Of a stretch of DNA of 64,000 bases, positions 8,517 through 18,418 are shown in pieces. The notes beneath the pieces are model-generated. The model was not told the origin of the DNA and ran no database searches. It saw only the letters and a program-made list of their open reading frames with translations. The translations under genes were made by a program, and so were the position numbers. Position 1 is the stretch's first letter, and each line of letters starts with the position of its first letter. The stretch is from Aeromonas cavernicola (lineage in GTDB: Bacteria > Pseudomonadota > Gammaproteobacteria > Enterobacterales > Aeromonadaceae). The stretch is from positions 1 to 64,000 of the forward strand of contig NZ_PGGC01000080.1 of NCBI RefSeq assembly GCF_002795305.1. The letters run 5' to 3'.

Positions 8517-8871
8517 ACTTGTGATACTCCTTCTTGAGGCTGTCGACCTTGGCTAGATGCTCGCGGGCTTTGGCCTCATCACCAGCCTTAAGGGCGGCCA
8601 AGCTTGCATCCAGCTCAGTCTGTACTTCGTTCATGCCCTCTAAAAACTTCTCTTTCTTGGCGGCGGGCATGTTTCTTTGCTTGGCAACGTCGAATTGTGC
8701 CTTCATCTCGTTGATGTGTTTTTCCATGGCCGCAGCATCATCTGCTTTGACCGCCTGCTTGTAGTTAAAGCCGATCTTTTTCATCGGCTGCTCAAGGTCG
8801 CCAGCCAGCGCAGGCAGGGCTAAGGCGCCAAACATCACAGGTAACAACAGGGTGCTAACACGCTTCAACAT
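8497..8871 (-). CDS. cybC: Periplasmic cytochrome b562
   Basis: 124 residues with a Sec signal peptide (cleavage probably after ALPALA, about residue 23). The mature four-helix bundle begins GDLEQPMKKIGFNYKQAV, whose Met matches the axial Met of cytochrome b562; the other axial ligand is the His in KKEYHKYAKQ near the C-terminus. No CxxCH is present, so heme would be non-covalent. Length and ligands fit CybC. The physiological role of b562 is unsettled; overlap with a membrane cytochrome b gene suggests it accepts or donates electrons there. Confidence 0.85.
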   Translation of the reverse strand: MLKRVSTLLLPVMFGALALPALAGDLEQPMKKIGFNYKQAVKADDAAAMEKHINEMKAQFDVAKQRNMPAAKKEKFLEGMNEVQTELDASLAALKAGDEAKAREHLAKVDSLKKEYHKYAKQKG

Positions 8872-8915
8872 GGGATTTCCTTATATGACGATATGCTCAA
8901 CATTCGTTATTGGTA

Positions 8916-8953
8916 ATTGGATGCTGAATCAAGCCAATGATTCAGCATCCAAT
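8916..8953. repeat. 16-bp perfect inverted repeat in a divergent promoter region
   Basis: Arms 8916-8931 and 8938-8953 are perfectly complementary over 16 bp around a 6-base loop (agccaa). It lies 45 bases upstream of the cybC start and about 150 bases before the AsmA gene. No T run follows on either strand. It could be an operator, a transcript-stabilising stem or a relic of a small mobile repeat. Confidence 0.6.
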
Positions 8954-8995
8954 AATGCCATGGCCGATGCCATGAGGTTGCGAGAAATTGTCGAT

Positions 8996-9020
8996 TTGTT
9001 GTGACAAAAAGTGACAACAA
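8996..9020. promoter_or_regulatory. Candidate operator: 7-bp inverted repeat with 11-bp spacer
   Basis: TTGTTGT (8996-9002) and ACAACAA (9014-9020) form a symmetric pair; 'gtgacaa' also recurs in the same stretch. It sits in the cybC/AsmA-gene divergent region. No known regulator was matched. Confidence 0.35.
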
Positions 9021-9104
9021 TCATCAAGATGGTGACACCGTCGCCGTTTGTATGGGGCGGCGGTGTATAGTCAGGCAACAGGGTCAGCATCCAAGGAGCC
9101 CATC

Positions 9105-11252
9105 GTGAAAAAGGTCATATACATATTGCTGGGGTTGGTGATGGCTACGTTGCTGGCGGGCATCGCATTAGTCAGCCTGCTCAATCCCAATCAATTCAAG
9201 CCAGCATTGGTAGAGCTGGTGCGCAATAACACGGGTCGAGAGCTAGTGATCGACGGTGACATCGGCTGGCGTTTTTGGCCAACCATTGGTTTGTCCCTTG
9301 AGCGGGTCGCCATCCGTAATCCAGCGGGGTTTGATGAGCCGGATTTGCTGCGCTTTGAGCGGGGCGAAGCCTCGGTCGCGCTGCTGCCGTTGTTATCTCG
9401 CCAGTTGGCTGTCGGCACGGTAACGCTAGCTGGGGCACACCTTTTTATTCAGACCAAGCCCGATGGCGACTCTAACCTCACGGGGTTGGTGCAAACGCGC
9501 CCTGCCGCCACGCCGCCAGCGTCAGCGGTTAATGCCACGGCAGCGCAGGGCGCAAGCCAGCCTTGGCAGATCAGCTTGCAGGGCGTGGTATTGGCGCAGG
9601 CCAGTGCGGTGCTGCGCGATGATCGCAGTGGGCGGCAATTTCAGCTGGCGCAGCTAGACCTTGAGCTCGGCCAGCTAGCGGCCGGGCAATGGGTGCCGAT
9701 CACTGTGGTGGCCAAGGGGACCCAGGGCCCGCTCGGGTTTGACCTCAGCGGCAAGGCCGAGCTGAAGCTCGCGCCAACCATGCTGGCGAGTGAGCTACAA
9801 AAGCTGACCCTCACCGGGAGCATTGGCTTGCCAGATCGGCGGGTAGAGGCCTTGTCGGTGACCGCCGATCGGCTCGCTGTCGGGCAGTGGGGCAACCTTG
9901 CTATCGACTTAAAGGCTGCGCTCGGTGCGCCGCAGCCCAGCTTAACGGGCGATGTGGCGGGCACGCTTAAGGTCAAGCTAGACCAAGGGGAACAGCAACT
10001 AACGGTCGCTGCGGTGCAACTTACCGCTACCTTGCAAGGCCCTGCGTTGGCCAAGCCCCGCATCGCCCTAGCACTGAGTGGGGCGGGCCATGTTGATCTC
10101 GCCCGCCAGCAGCTAGTGTTCAGTCAGATCGCGCTCAAGGCAGAGGATACCCAACTAGCGGGCGATGGGCGTCTTCAGCTGGGAGCCATTCCCAAGCTGG
10201 CGTTGACGCTCAAGGGGGATCGACTTGATCTCGATAGCTGGTTTCCCTCCAGCGCGGCAGGCAGCAGTGCCTCGGCTAAGGCGGCAGGACCAGCGCCAAG
10301 CGCCCCTGATGTGACCCCACAAGGTGCGGATAAACGCCCTGCACTGGCCACTACAGAGCCTGATTTGCAGGGGCTCCAACAGTTTGATGTCAGTGCCCAA
10401 TTGCAACTTGATCGTCTGCGGCTAAAAGGGCTTGAGGCGAGTGCCATCGACCTGCAATTGGCCTTACAGGGTGGTCAACTGACCCTAACCAAACTCAATG
10501 CCAAGGTGGCGGGGGGGGAAGTGCGCACCACGGGGCAGCTGGATGCCCGCCACTCTTTGGCCCGTTATCAACTGAGCCAGCAGATAGTCGGGGTTAATGT
10601 GCAGCCGTTGTTGCAGGCGTTAGCCAACAGCAACCAGCTGATCGGCAAGGGCGATCTGGCCATCACGCTGCAAGGGGTGGGGCTTTCTGAACAGGCCCTC
10701 TCTCGTCACATGCAGGGCAAGGTTGCGCTTGCGCTGCGAGATGGGGCGCTAAATGGCATTCATCTGGGACAAATGATCCGCGAGGCACGGGCCACTCTCA
10801 GCGGCAAGGGGCTCACCGAGGTGCAAGAGGCGCGCCGCACCGATTTTGCTGCGCTGAGTGCCAACTTCCAGATCGCCAATGGACTGGCTAGTAGCCAAGA
10901 TATTGCCCTGTTTGCCCCCGCCTTACGGGTAAAAGGGCAAGGTCAAACTGAGCTAGCGGCGCAGACGCTCGATTTTTTGTTGCAACTAGCCATCGTCGAG
11001 AGCAGCAAGGGCCAAGGGGGCAAAGATGTGGATGAACTCAAAGACCTCTCCATACCGGTCAGGATTGGTGGCCATTGGCTGGCTCCCACCTATCGGCTTG
11101 ACGTAAAATCTCTGCTGAGCAGCAACGTGCAGTTAGAACAGAAAGCCCGCAGAGAGGCCGAGCGTGGTCTCAATAAGCTATTGGGCGACAAGGCCAATCA
11201 TGAAGGGGTTAAAAAAGCCGCCGATCAGCTGTTAAAAGGGTTGTTTAACTAA
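9105..11252 (+). CDS. AsmA family protein
   Basis: 715 residues from GTG 9105, chosen because AAGGAG (9093-9098) sits 6 bases upstream and the encoded N-terminus is a single membrane anchor (KKVIYILLGLVMATLLAGIALVSLL). The next residues, NPNQFKPALVELVRNNTGRELVIDGDIGWRFWPTIGLSLERV, are typical AsmA. A long periplasmic beta-rich region follows, with an A/P/S-rich linker around residues 380-410, then the conserved AsmA C-terminal part (DGALNGIHLGQMIREARATL near residue 550). AsmA-like proteins are thought to form lipid-transfer bridges between inner and outer membrane. It is an independent unit; the remnant downstream is unrelated. Confidence 0.9.
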   Translation: MKKVIYILLGLVMATLLAGIALVSLLNPNQFKPALVELVRNNTGRELVIDGDIGWRFWPTIGLSLERVAIRNPAGFDEPDLLRFERGEASVALLPLLSRQLAVGTVTLAGAHLFIQTKPDGDSNLTGLVQTRPAATPPASAVNATAAQGASQPWQISLQGVVLAQASAVLRDDRSGRQFQLAQLDLELGQLAAGQWVPITVVAKGTQGPLGFDLSGKAELKLAPTMLASELQKLTLTGSIGLPDRRVEALSVTADRLAVGQWGNLAIDLKAALGAPQPSLTGDVAGTLKVKLDQGEQQLTVAAVQLTATLQGPALAKPRIALALSGAGHVDLARQQLVFSQIALKAEDTQLAGDGRLQLGAIPKLALTLKGDRLDLDSWFPSSAAGSSASAKAAGPAPSAPDVTPQGADKRPALATTEPDLQGLQQFDVSAQLQLDRLRLKGLEASAIDLQLALQGGQLTLTKLNAKVAGGEVRTTGQLDARHSLARYQLSQQIVGVNVQPLLQALANSNQLIGKGDLAITLQGVGLSEQALSRHMQGKVALALRDGALNGIHLGQMIREARATLSGKGLTEVQEARRTDFAALSANFQIANGLASSQDIALFAPALRVKGQGQTELAAQTLDFLLQLAIVESSKGQGGKDVDELKDLSIPVRIGGHWLAPTYRLDVKSLLSSNVQLEQKARREAERGLNKLLGDKANHEGVKKAADQLLKGLFN

Positions 11253-11298
11253 CCGAGCGGGCGAACAGCAACTGCTCGCCACAACGGATGAGGTCAAC

Positions 11299-12003
11299 TT
11301 GGCGCCATCAGCCTGCTGGGTCAGCAATTGTCCCGTAGACAGAGTTTGGCGGCAAGCTTATCAACGGGGCAACGTCAAGGTGATCGCCTCCGATGCAGGC
11401 ATCACCGCCTGCCATAACGGCGGCACTCACATGTCGTTTGAGGACATGGGCATCATCCATGGGCTGGCCGACGCCGTGGTGTTGGAGGCCACCGATGGGG
11501 TGATGTTTGCCGCTATTCTCAACCAGTTGATTGATTGGTGGGGATTCTAAGGAGTACGCGTCATCCGCAAACTGGCGCCAACTGTCTATTTGCCGGGATC
11601 CACTTTCACCATCGGTAAGGGCAATGTGCTACGCGATGGCACCGATATCACCCTGATTGCCAACGGCATCATGGTCACCGAAGCGCTAGCCGCTGCCCGG
11701 GAACTCCAGCAACAAGGGGTCAGTGCCGCCGTTATCGACATGTTCACCCTCAAACCTCTCGATCGGGCACTGGTGCAGCAGTACGCCTAACAGACTGGAG
11801 GGATCGTGACCTGTGAAAATCACAGTATTCATAATGGATTAGGTTCGGCCGTGGCGGAAGTGCTGGTGGAAATCTGGCCAGTGCCCATGCGCCGAGTCGG
11901 GGTGAAAGAGCGCTGCGGTCAAATGGGTCCCCAACCCTTCTTACAGGAGGAGTATGGTCTGACCGCCGCCGCCATCGTGGCAGCCGCCCGTGAGCTGCTC
12001 TAA
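11299..12003 (+). pseudogene. Decayed transketolase C-terminal subunit
   Basis: One reading frame carries recognisable transketolase pyrimidine and C-terminal domains: KVIASDAGITACHNGGTHMS, ADAVVLEATDGVMF, then GVRVIRKLAP, DGTDITLIANGIMVTEALAA, TCENHSIHNGLGSAVAEVL and RRVGVKERCGQMGPQPF. Two in-frame TAA codons interrupt it, at 11548-11550 (after LIDWWGF) and 11788-11790 (between QQYA and QTGGIV). The first ~100 residues of the normal subunit, including the TPP-contacting N-terminal part, are absent, and so is the separate N-terminal subunit gene. All three segments stay in the same frame, so decay was by substitution and upstream deletion rather than frameshift. No function expected. Confidence 0.85.
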
Positions 12004-12028
12004 CGGCGTGCCCTGAGGTAATGAGTCC

Positions 12029-12066
12029 AGAGCCAGTTAGCTAAGGCGGACTGGCTCTGTTTTTTG
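12029..12066 (+). terminator. Rho-independent terminator after the transketolase remnant
   Basis: Arms 12029-12037 (cagagccag) and 12051-12059 (ctggctctg) are perfectly complementary and followed by gtttttttg. A functional terminator kept after a dead gene. Confidence 0.8.
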
Positions 12067-12578
12067 TGTGATGTTCGAACGCTACGACGGTGGGGGAGAG
12101 CTATTGATTCGTGGGCGGACTGTGTGGGGTTGTACTTGCCGTAACTGAGCGCTGGTTGTCAGGGGTTGCATCGAAAAGTGATGTGGTCCGATTATTGCTT
12201 TATTTTATGCCGCCCGCCCCAGTCGAGGCATGGTTATCCCTCGAACTATTTTATTGGACTCGTTCGTTTTCTTTTTAAAGGGGGGAGGACGAGCTGAGCT
12301 TTGGTTTGAGATGTAATGCCGAGTCAAGAGTAGCGCGATGTGTTTGTTATCTGATTTCATTGATTAATTTTGTGATGCCACTGCAATTTCCCCTTTTTGT
12401 CATGGCAGAAAAAGAGTCTTAAGTGGTAGAGTTAAATACAATTAATATGGTTATGCTGAGTGAAAAATAACGTGCTAACGGTAGTTTTGCTTCTGTGTAT
12501 CCTATTATTAACCATCTGTCGTGATATATGTCTCGACACAAACCAATCTCTCTTCCCGTTACGGTAGTGCAATTAAGT
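12067..12578. other. Long non-coding region upstream of the nqr operon
   Basis: About 510 bases with no supported gene; it becomes AT-rich from about 12300. It must contain the nqr promoter. A TACAAT at 12437-12442 is a -10 candidate but lacks a good -35, so no promoter is assigned. No tRNA-like or riboswitch-like fold was recognised. Confidence 0.45.
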
Positions 12579-13922
12579 ATGATTACAATCAAAAGAGGAC
12601 TGGACATCCCTGTGCTGGGTGCACCAGAGCAAGTAATCTACGATGGCCCCACCATCACCCGTGTTGCCACACTGGGTGAAGAGTTTGTGGGGATGCGGCC
12701 AACTATGTTTGTCAAAGTAGGTGATCGCGTCATCAAGGGTCAGGATCTTTTTGAAGACAAGAAGAACCCTGGCGTCAAATTCACAGCGCCTGCCACCGGT
12801 GTCGTTTCAGAAATCAACCGTGGTGCCAAGCGTGTGCTGCAGTCTGTGGTCATCGACCTCGACGGCTCCGATGAGCAGGTCAGCTTTGCTCATTTTGCAT
12901 CCGCTGAGCTTGCTCAGCTTGAGCGCAGTAAGGTGCAGGAAATACTGCTTGCTTCAGGTCAGTGGACGGCGTTGCGCACACGCCCGTTTAGTAAGGTACC
13001 TGCGGTCGGCTCAACCCCACGGGCGATCTTTGTCACCGCCATAGATACTAACCCGCTGTCAGCCAATCCAGAGCTGGTTATTAAGGAGCAGCCCCAGGCT
13101 TTCCTTGATGGCTTGGCAGTACTCACTCGTCTGACCGATGGCTCGGTTTACGTGTGTAAAGGCGAAGCCAGTTTGCCGCACTCGTCACTGGAGCAGGTTA
13201 AAGAAGAGATCTTCGTCGGCCCACATCCTGCTGGTTTGCCCGGTACCCATATCCATTTTTTGGACCCTGTTAGCAGCAAAAAAGTACAGTGGCACATCAA
13301 CTATCAGGATGTGATTGCCTACGGCAAGCTGTTCACTACTGGACAGATTTATACCGACAAGGTGATTTCATTGGCGGGCCCGAACGTGCTCAAACCACGC
13401 TTGATACGTACCCGTCTGGGCGCTTGTATTAGCCAACTCGCCAACAACGAGCTGCGTGCCGATGAAAACCGAGTGATCTCCGGCTCACTCCTAAGCGGCG
13501 CCAAAGCGGATGGTGTTCACGACTATCTGGGGCGTTACCACAATCAGGTTTGCGCACTAGCTGAAGGGCGTGAGAAAGAGCTGCTTGGCTGGATTAATCC
13601 CAGTGCCAACAAGTTTTCAATTACCCGTACCACTCTTTCTCATCTGATGAAGGGAAAGCTGATCAATTTCACCACCACCACCAATGGTAGTGATCGTTCT
13701 ATGGTGCCTATTGGCAACTATGAGCGAGTCATGCCCCTCGACATTCTGCCCACTTTGCTACTGCGGGACTTAGTCTCTGGCGATAGTGACAGTGCACAAG
13801 CGCTAGGTTGCTTAGAGCTGGACGAGGAAGACTTGGCGCTTTGTACCTTTGTCTGCCCTGGTAAGACCGAGTACGGCCCCATTTTGCGTGAGTGCCTAAC
13901 CAAGATTGAACTGGAAGGTTAA
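12579..13922 (+). CDS. nqrA: Na+-translocating NADH:quinone reductase subunit A
   Basis: 447 residues from ATG 12579, chosen because [14 protein letters not shown] matches the family N-terminus; an upstream in-frame ATG would add 17 unrelated residues. The motifs [34 protein letters not shown] and [16 protein letters not shown] are the conserved lipoyl-like N-terminal segment. NqrA is the peripheral cytoplasmic subunit near the quinone site. First of six nqr genes followed by apbE and nqrM; nqrB starts 3 bases after its stop. The RBS is weak. The operon forms the redox-driven primary Na+ pump of marine and related bacteria. Confidence 0.97.
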   Translation: MITIKRGLDIPVLGAPEQVIYDGPTITRVATLGEEFVGMRPTMFVKVGDRVIKGQDLFEDKKNPGVKFTAPATGVVSEINRGAKRVLQSVVIDLDGSDEQVSFAHFASAELAQLERSKVQEILLASGQWTALRTRPFSKVPAVGSTPRAIFVTAIDTNPLSANPELVIKEQPQAFLDGLAVLTRLTDGSVYVCKGEASLPHSSLEQVKEEIFVGPHPAGLPGTHIHFLDPVSSKKVQWHINYQDVIAYGKLFTTGQIYTDKVISLAGPNVLKPRLIRTRLGACISQLANNELRADENRVISGSLLSGAKADGVHDYLGRYHNQVCALAEGREKELLGWINPSANKFSITRTTLSHLMKGKLINFTTTTNGSDRSMVPIGNYERVMPLDILPTLLLRDLVSGDSDSAQALGCLELDEEDLALCTFVCPGKTEYGPILRECLTKIELEG

Positions 13923-13925
13923 GCG

Positions 13926-15155
13926 ATGAGTTTCAAGCAACTTCTTGAAAAAATGGAACACCACTTCGAGCCAGGCGGCAAATACGAGAAGTATTATGCT
14001 CTGTTTGAAGCGGCATACACCCTGTTCTATACACCAGGTTCAGTGACCCGCAATGCCGCTCACGTCCGTGATGCGCTTGATTTGAAGCGTATGATGATCA
14101 TGGTGTGGCTAGCCGTGTTCCCGGCCATGTTCTGGGGCATGTACAACGTTGGTAACCAAGCCATCGCAGCCATTGCTCACTTAGGTACTGTTGCGGGCGC
14201 TAGTAGCTGGCAATATACACTAGCGACGTTGTTAGGTGCTTCACTTGACCCAGCTGTGGCTGGAGTCGGCAGCAAGATGCTGATCGGTGCAACTCACTTC
14301 TTCCCGATTTACATCACCGTCTTCCTTGTCGGCGGATTCTGGGAAGTGCTGTTCGCCATGGTGCGCAAACACGAGATTAACGAAGGCTTCTTCGTAACTT
14401 CCATCTTGTTTGCCCTAATCGTGCCGCCGGATCTACCTTTGTGGCAAGCTGCCTTAGGTATCACCTTTGGTGTGGTGATGGCCAAGGAGGTGTTTGGTGG
14501 CACTGGCAAGAACTTCTTAAACCCCGCTCTTGCAGGGCGGGCCTTTCTGTTTTTTGCCTATCCTGGGCAAATCTCTGGTGATGCAGTCTGGGTTGCGGTG
14601 GACGGTTATTCTGGCGCTACTGCACTCAGCCAATGGGCGCAAGGTGGTCAGACCGCATTGATAAACGGTGCAACTGGTCAAGCTATAAGCTGGATGGATG
14701 CATTCCTTGGTAATTTGCCTGGCTCCATCGGTGAGGTCTCTACTCTGATGATTCTGTTGGGCGCAGCCATGATAGTATACATGCGCATCGCCTCTTGGCG
14801 CATCATTGCCGGCGTAATGATCGGCATGGTTGCTACCTCATTGATGTTTAACGTTATTGGCTCCGATACCAATCCCATGTTCAGCATGCCGTGGCACTGG
14901 CATCTGGTGCTTGGTGGCTTTGCTTTTGGAATGGCCTTTATGGCGACCGATCCTGTCTCCGCTGCCTTTACCAACAAGGGTAAGTGGTGGTACGGCGCGC
15001 TTATCGGTGTGATGGTGGTGCTGATCCGTGTGGTCAACCCTGCGTTTCCGGAAGGTATGATGCTAGCCATTCTGTTTGCGAACCTGTTTGCCCCCCTGTT
15101 TGACCACTTCGTCGCTCAGGCCAATATCAAGCGGAGGATTGCTCGTGGCGTTTAA
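13926..15155 (+). CDS. nqrB: Na+-NQR subunit B (FMN and riboflavin carrier)
   Basis: 409 residues, polytopic inner-membrane protein. [12 protein letters not shown] contains the flavinylation threonine, Thr232 here (S-G-A-T core), which carries covalent FMN attached by ApbE. N-terminal [18 protein letters not shown] and [20 protein letters not shown] are family signatures. NqrB holds riboflavin and the Na+ pathway and takes part in quinone reduction. Its 3' end overlaps the nqrC start by 11 bases, implying translational coupling. Confidence 0.97.
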   Translation: MSFKQLLEKMEHHFEPGGKYEKYYALFEAAYTLFYTPGSVTRNAAHVRDALDLKRMMIMVWLAVFPAMFWGMYNVGNQAIAAIAHLGTVAGASSWQYTLATLLGASLDPAVAGVGSKMLIGATHFFPIYITVFLVGGFWEVLFAMVRKHEINEGFFVTSILFALIVPPDLPLWQAALGITFGVVMAKEVFGGTGKNFLNPALAGRAFLFFAYPGQISGDAVWVAVDGYSGATALSQWAQGGQTALINGATGQAISWMDAFLGNLPGSIGEVSTLMILLGAAMIVYMRIASWRIIAGVMIGMVATSLMFNVIGSDTNPMFSMPWHWHLVLGGFAFGMAFMATDPVSAAFTNKGKWWYGALIGVMVVLIRVVNPAFPEGMMLAILFANLFAPLFDHFVAQANIKRRIARGV

Positions 15156-15933
15156 CAAAGATTCAACCCTCGGCACTATCGGCGTGGTCACAGCCCTCTG
15201 CTTGGCATGCTCTATTGTTGTCTCGGTGGCCGCTGTCGGTCTGCGTCCTGCTCAGCAGGAAAATAAGGCTCTGGACAAGCAAAGCAACATTCTTGCTGTT
15301 GCGGGTGTAGATATTAGTGCTGTCGCTAAGCGTGACTTGGCCAAGCTATATGGTGAGAAGATTGAGGCGCGCTTAGTTGATTTGGCCACAGGGGCGTTTG
15401 TTGACGGCGATGCTGATAACTTTGATGCCAAGTTAGCGGCCAAAGATCCGGCTCAAAGCGTGCATTTGACTCCTGCTGATGACAAGGCTGGCCTGCGTCA
15501 AATTTCCAAACGTGTTCCAGTGTTCTTCGCTAAAGACAGTGCAGGCAAGATCGATAGCATCATTCTGCCGATCTATGGTCAAGGCCTGTGGTCCACTATG
15601 TATGCCTTCGTTGCAGTTGCGGCTGATGGCCAGACTATCAAAGGTATCACCTACTACGACCATGGTGAGACTCCAGGTTTAGGTGGTGAAATTGAGAATC
15701 CGGCTTGGCGAGCGCTATTTGTTGGCAAGAAATTATTTGACCAAAATGGCGTGCCATCATTGCGCGTGATCAAAGGCCATGCCCCAGCAGGCTCAGAGCA
15801 TGAGATTGACGGCTTATCTGGTGCAACACTCACTGGTAACGGCGTACAAAATACCTTCGACTTCTGGATGGGCGCTAAAGGTTTTGGCCCCTTCCTTGCC
15901 AAAGTTCGAGCAGGAGAAATCAACAATGGCTGA
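15145..15933 (+). CDS. nqrC: Na+-NQR subunit C (covalent FMN)
   Basis: 262 residues from GTG 15145 ([26 protein letters not shown]), chosen because GGAGG (15133-15137) precedes it by 7 bases; a longer in-frame ATG start exists but lies inside nqrB. One N-terminal transmembrane helix is followed by a periplasmic FMN-binding domain with [14 protein letters not shown], whose Thr228 in the S-G-A-T core is the covalent FMN site. Overlaps nqrB upstream and nqrD downstream. Confidence 0.96.
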   Translation: MAFNKDSTLGTIGVVTALCLACSIVVSVAAVGLRPAQQENKALDKQSNILAVAGVDISAVAKRDLAKLYGEKIEARLVDLATGAFVDGDADNFDAKLAAKDPAQSVHLTPADDKAGLRQISKRVPVFFAKDSAGKIDSIILPIYGQGLWSTMYAFVAVAADGQTIKGITYYDHGETPGLGGEIENPAWRALFVGKKLFDQNGVPSLRVIKGHAPAGSEHEIDGLSGATLTGNGVQNTFDFWMGAKGFGPFLAKVRAGEINNG

Positions 15934-16558
15934 TAAAAGCGAAATGAAAAAGTTGCTGTTGACGCCAGTGCTCGGTAACAACCCTATTGCACTGCAAGTG
16001 CTGGGTGTCTGTTCCGCGCTGGCGGTGACCAGCCAGATGAAAACAGCGTTTGTTATGACTCTCGCGGTGATGGTGGTAACGGCCTTTTCAAACCTATTTA
16101 TCTCCTTGATCCGCAATCAGATCCCGAACAGCGTGCGGATCATCGTACAGATGGCCATTATTGCATCGCTGGTCATCGTGGTTGACCAAGTGCTTAAGGC
16201 CTACGCCTATGACATATCCAAACAGTTATCGGTATTCGTTGGCCTGATTATCACCAACTGTATCGTAATGGGTCGTGCTGAAGCTTACGCCATGAAGAGT
16301 GCCCCATTACCTTCGTTCTTGGATGGAATTGGTAATGGTCTAGGTTATGGTGCCGTATTGCTGACGGTGGCGACGGTGCGTGAAATATTAGGCTCTGGAA
16401 CTTGGTTTGGTATTGAGTTATTGCCGCTGGTGAACAATGGTGGCTGGTATGTACCAAACGGTCTACTGCTGCTACCACCGAGTGCATTTTTCATTATTGG
16501 TCTGATCATCTGGGGTGTGCGCACGAAGGATCCCAAGCAGGTGGAGGCGAAAGATTAA
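15926..16558 (+). CDS. nqrD: Na+-NQR subunit D
   Basis: 210 residues from ATG 15926 ([20 protein letters not shown]). GGAG at 15914-15917 is the RBS inside the end of nqrC, and the start overlaps the nqrC stop by 8 bases. Six hydrophobic segments; the NIRS half-motif [15 protein letters not shown] holds a conserved Cys that with NqrE coordinates the intramembrane Fe-S centre. Homologous to NqrE and RnfE; the surrounding nqrABC and nqrF rule out an Rnf operon. Confidence 0.96.
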   Translation: MADKSEMKKLLLTPVLGNNPIALQVLGVCSALAVTSQMKTAFVMTLAVMVVTAFSNLFISLIRNQIPNSVRIIVQMAIIASLVIVVDQVLKAYAYDISKQLSVFVGLIITNCIVMGRAEAYAMKSAPLPSFLDGIGNGLGYGAVLLTVATVREILGSGTWFGIELLPLVNNGGWYVPNGLLLLPPSAFFIIGLIIWGVRTKDPKQVEAKD

Positions 16559-16561
16559 GGT

Positions 16562-17158
16562 ATGGAACACTATCTGAGTCTGTTGATTCGTTCTATTTTC
16601 ATCGAAAACTTAGCCCTCTCTTTCTTTTTGGGGATGTGTACCTTTTTGGCCGTGTCTAAAAAGGTCAAGACCGCCATGGGTTTAGGGATTGCCGTTATCG
16701 TGGTACAGACTGTGGCTGTGCCAGCGAACAATCTGATCTACAACTATGTGCTGAAAGATGGGGCATTGATGCCCGGCTTGGATCTGAGTTTCCTAAGCTT
16801 CATTACCTTTATCGGGGTGATTGCGGCATTGGTGCAGATCCTAGAAATGGCTCTGGACAAGTACTTCCCCGCTCTCTACAACGCCTTGGGCATCTTCCTA
16901 CCGCTGATTACCGTGAACTGTGCCATCTTCGGTGGCGTCTCCTTCATGGTGCAGCGTGACTACAACTTCGTGGAATCTGTGGTCTACGGGATTGGCTCTG
17001 GTTCTGGTTGGATGCTGGCCATCGTTGCCATGGCAGGGATCCGCGAGAAGATGAAGTACTCCGATGTTCCCGAAGGGTTGCGTGGTCTTGGTATTACTTT
17101 CATCACCGCAGGTCTAATGGCGCTGGGCTTTATGTCCTTCTCCGGTATCTCCCTGTAA
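16562..17158 (+). CDS. nqrE: Na+-NQR subunit E
   Basis: 198 residues with six transmembrane segments. Starts [26 protein letters not shown], with a conserved Cys in LGMCTF and another in [12 protein letters not shown]; these are the ligands shared with NqrD for the membrane-embedded iron-sulfur centre. It lies 3 bases after nqrD. Confidence 0.96.
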   Translation: MEHYLSLLIRSIFIENLALSFFLGMCTFLAVSKKVKTAMGLGIAVIVVQTVAVPANNLIYNYVLKDGALMPGLDLSFLSFITFIGVIAALVQILEMALDKYFPALYNALGIFLPLITVNCAIFGGVSFMVQRDYNFVESVVYGIGSGSGWMLAIVAMAGIREKMKYSDVPEGLRGLGITFITAGLMALGFMSFSGISL

Positions 17159-17191
17159 TCGGCTTTGCGGTAAGTCAGAAAGGAACGATAG

Positions 17192-18415
17192 ATGGAAATT
17201 ATTTTAGGTGTGGTCATGTTTACCGTGATCCTACTGGCCTTGGTGGTAGTTATTTTGTTTGCCAAGTCCAAGCTGGTGACCGCCGGTGACGTGACAATCA
17301 GTATCAACGGTGATCCGGGTAAGGCGGTGACTAGCCCCGCTGGTGGTAAGCTGCTCAGTGTGCTGGCTGGCAGCGGTATTTTCGTCTCGTCTGCTTGTGG
17401 CGGCGGCGGCTCTTGCGGTCAATGCAAGGTGCGGGTGAAATCAGGTGGCGGCGATATTTTGCCGACCGAGCTGGATCACATCAGTAAGGGCGAAGCCCGT
17501 CACGGCGAGCGCTTGGCCTGTCAGGTCACCGTGCGATCCGATATGGATATCGAACTGCCAGAAGAGATCTTCGGGGTGAAAAAGTGGGAATGTACGGTTA
17601 TCTCCAACGATAACAAGGCCACCTTCATCAAGGAGCTCAAACTGCAGATCCCTGATGGTGAGAGCGTGCCGTTTCGCGCAGGCGGTTATATCCAGATTGA
17701 AGCGCCGGCTCACCACCTGTGCTACAAGAACTTCGATATTCCCGAGGAGTATCGCGGTGACTGGGATCGTTTTAAGATCTTTGATTTAGAATCCAAGGTT
17801 GATGAGCCGATCATTCGTGCTTACTCCATGGCCAACTATCCAGAAGAGTTCGGCATCATCATGCTGAATGTGCGTATCGCTACGCCGCCCCCGAGCAACT
17901 GGACTGCCCCGCCGGGACAGATGTCCTCCTACATCTTCAGTCTCAAGGCCGGTGACAAGGTGACTATTTCTGGACCTTTTGGTGAGTTTTTCGCGAAAGA
18001 TACTGATGCCGAGATGGTATTTGTAGGCGGGGGGGCTGGTATGGCTCCGATGCGTTCTCATATCTTCGACCAGCTGCGTCGCTTGAAGTCCAAGCGCAAG
18101 ATGAGTTTCTGGTATGGAGCCCGTTCCAAGCGTGAAATGTTCTATGTGGAAGATTTTGACATGTTGGCCGCTGAGAACAAAAACTTCACTTGGAACGTCG
18201 CCTTGTCTGATCCACAACCAGAAGATAACTGGGATGGCTACACTGGCTTCATCCACAACGTGCTCTACGAGAACTATCTCAAGAACCACGAGGCGCCGGA
18301 GGATTGCGAATTCTACATGTGCGGGCCTCCTATGATGAATTCCGCGGTCATCAATATGCTCAAAGATCTAGGTGTTGAAGACGAAAATATCCTGTTGGAT
18401 GATTTTGGTGGTTAA
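17192..18415 (+). CDS. nqrF: Na+-NQR subunit F (NADH dehydrogenase, 2Fe-2S, FAD)
   Basis: 407 residues. One N-terminal membrane helix ([20 protein letters not shown]), then a ferredoxin-like domain with Cys in [14 protein letters not shown] and LACQV (the 2Fe-2S ligands), then a ferredoxin-reductase module with the FAD motif RAYSMANYP and NADH-binding [15 protein letters not shown]. It takes hydride from NADH and starts the electron path through NQR. AAAGGAA (17179-17185) precedes the ATG. Confidence 0.97.
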   Translation: MEIILGVVMFTVILLALVVVILFAKSKLVTAGDVTISINGDPGKAVTSPAGGKLLSVLAGSGIFVSSACGGGGSCGQCKVRVKSGGGDILPTELDHISKGEARHGERLACQVTVRSDMDIELPEEIFGVKKWECTVISNDNKATFIKELKLQIPDGESVPFRAGGYIQIEAPAHHLCYKNFDIPEEYRGDWDRFKIFDLESKVDEPIIRAYSMANYPEEFGIIMLNVRIATPPPSNWTAPPGQMSSYIFSLKAGDKVTISGPFGEFFAKDTDAEMVFVGGGAGMAPMRSHIFDQLRRLKSKRKMSFWYGARSKREMFYVEDFDMLAAENKNFTWNVALSDPQPEDNWDGYTGFIHNVLYENYLKNHEAPEDCEFYMCGPPMMNSAVINMLKDLGVEDENILLDDFGG

Positions 18416-18418
18416 ACC

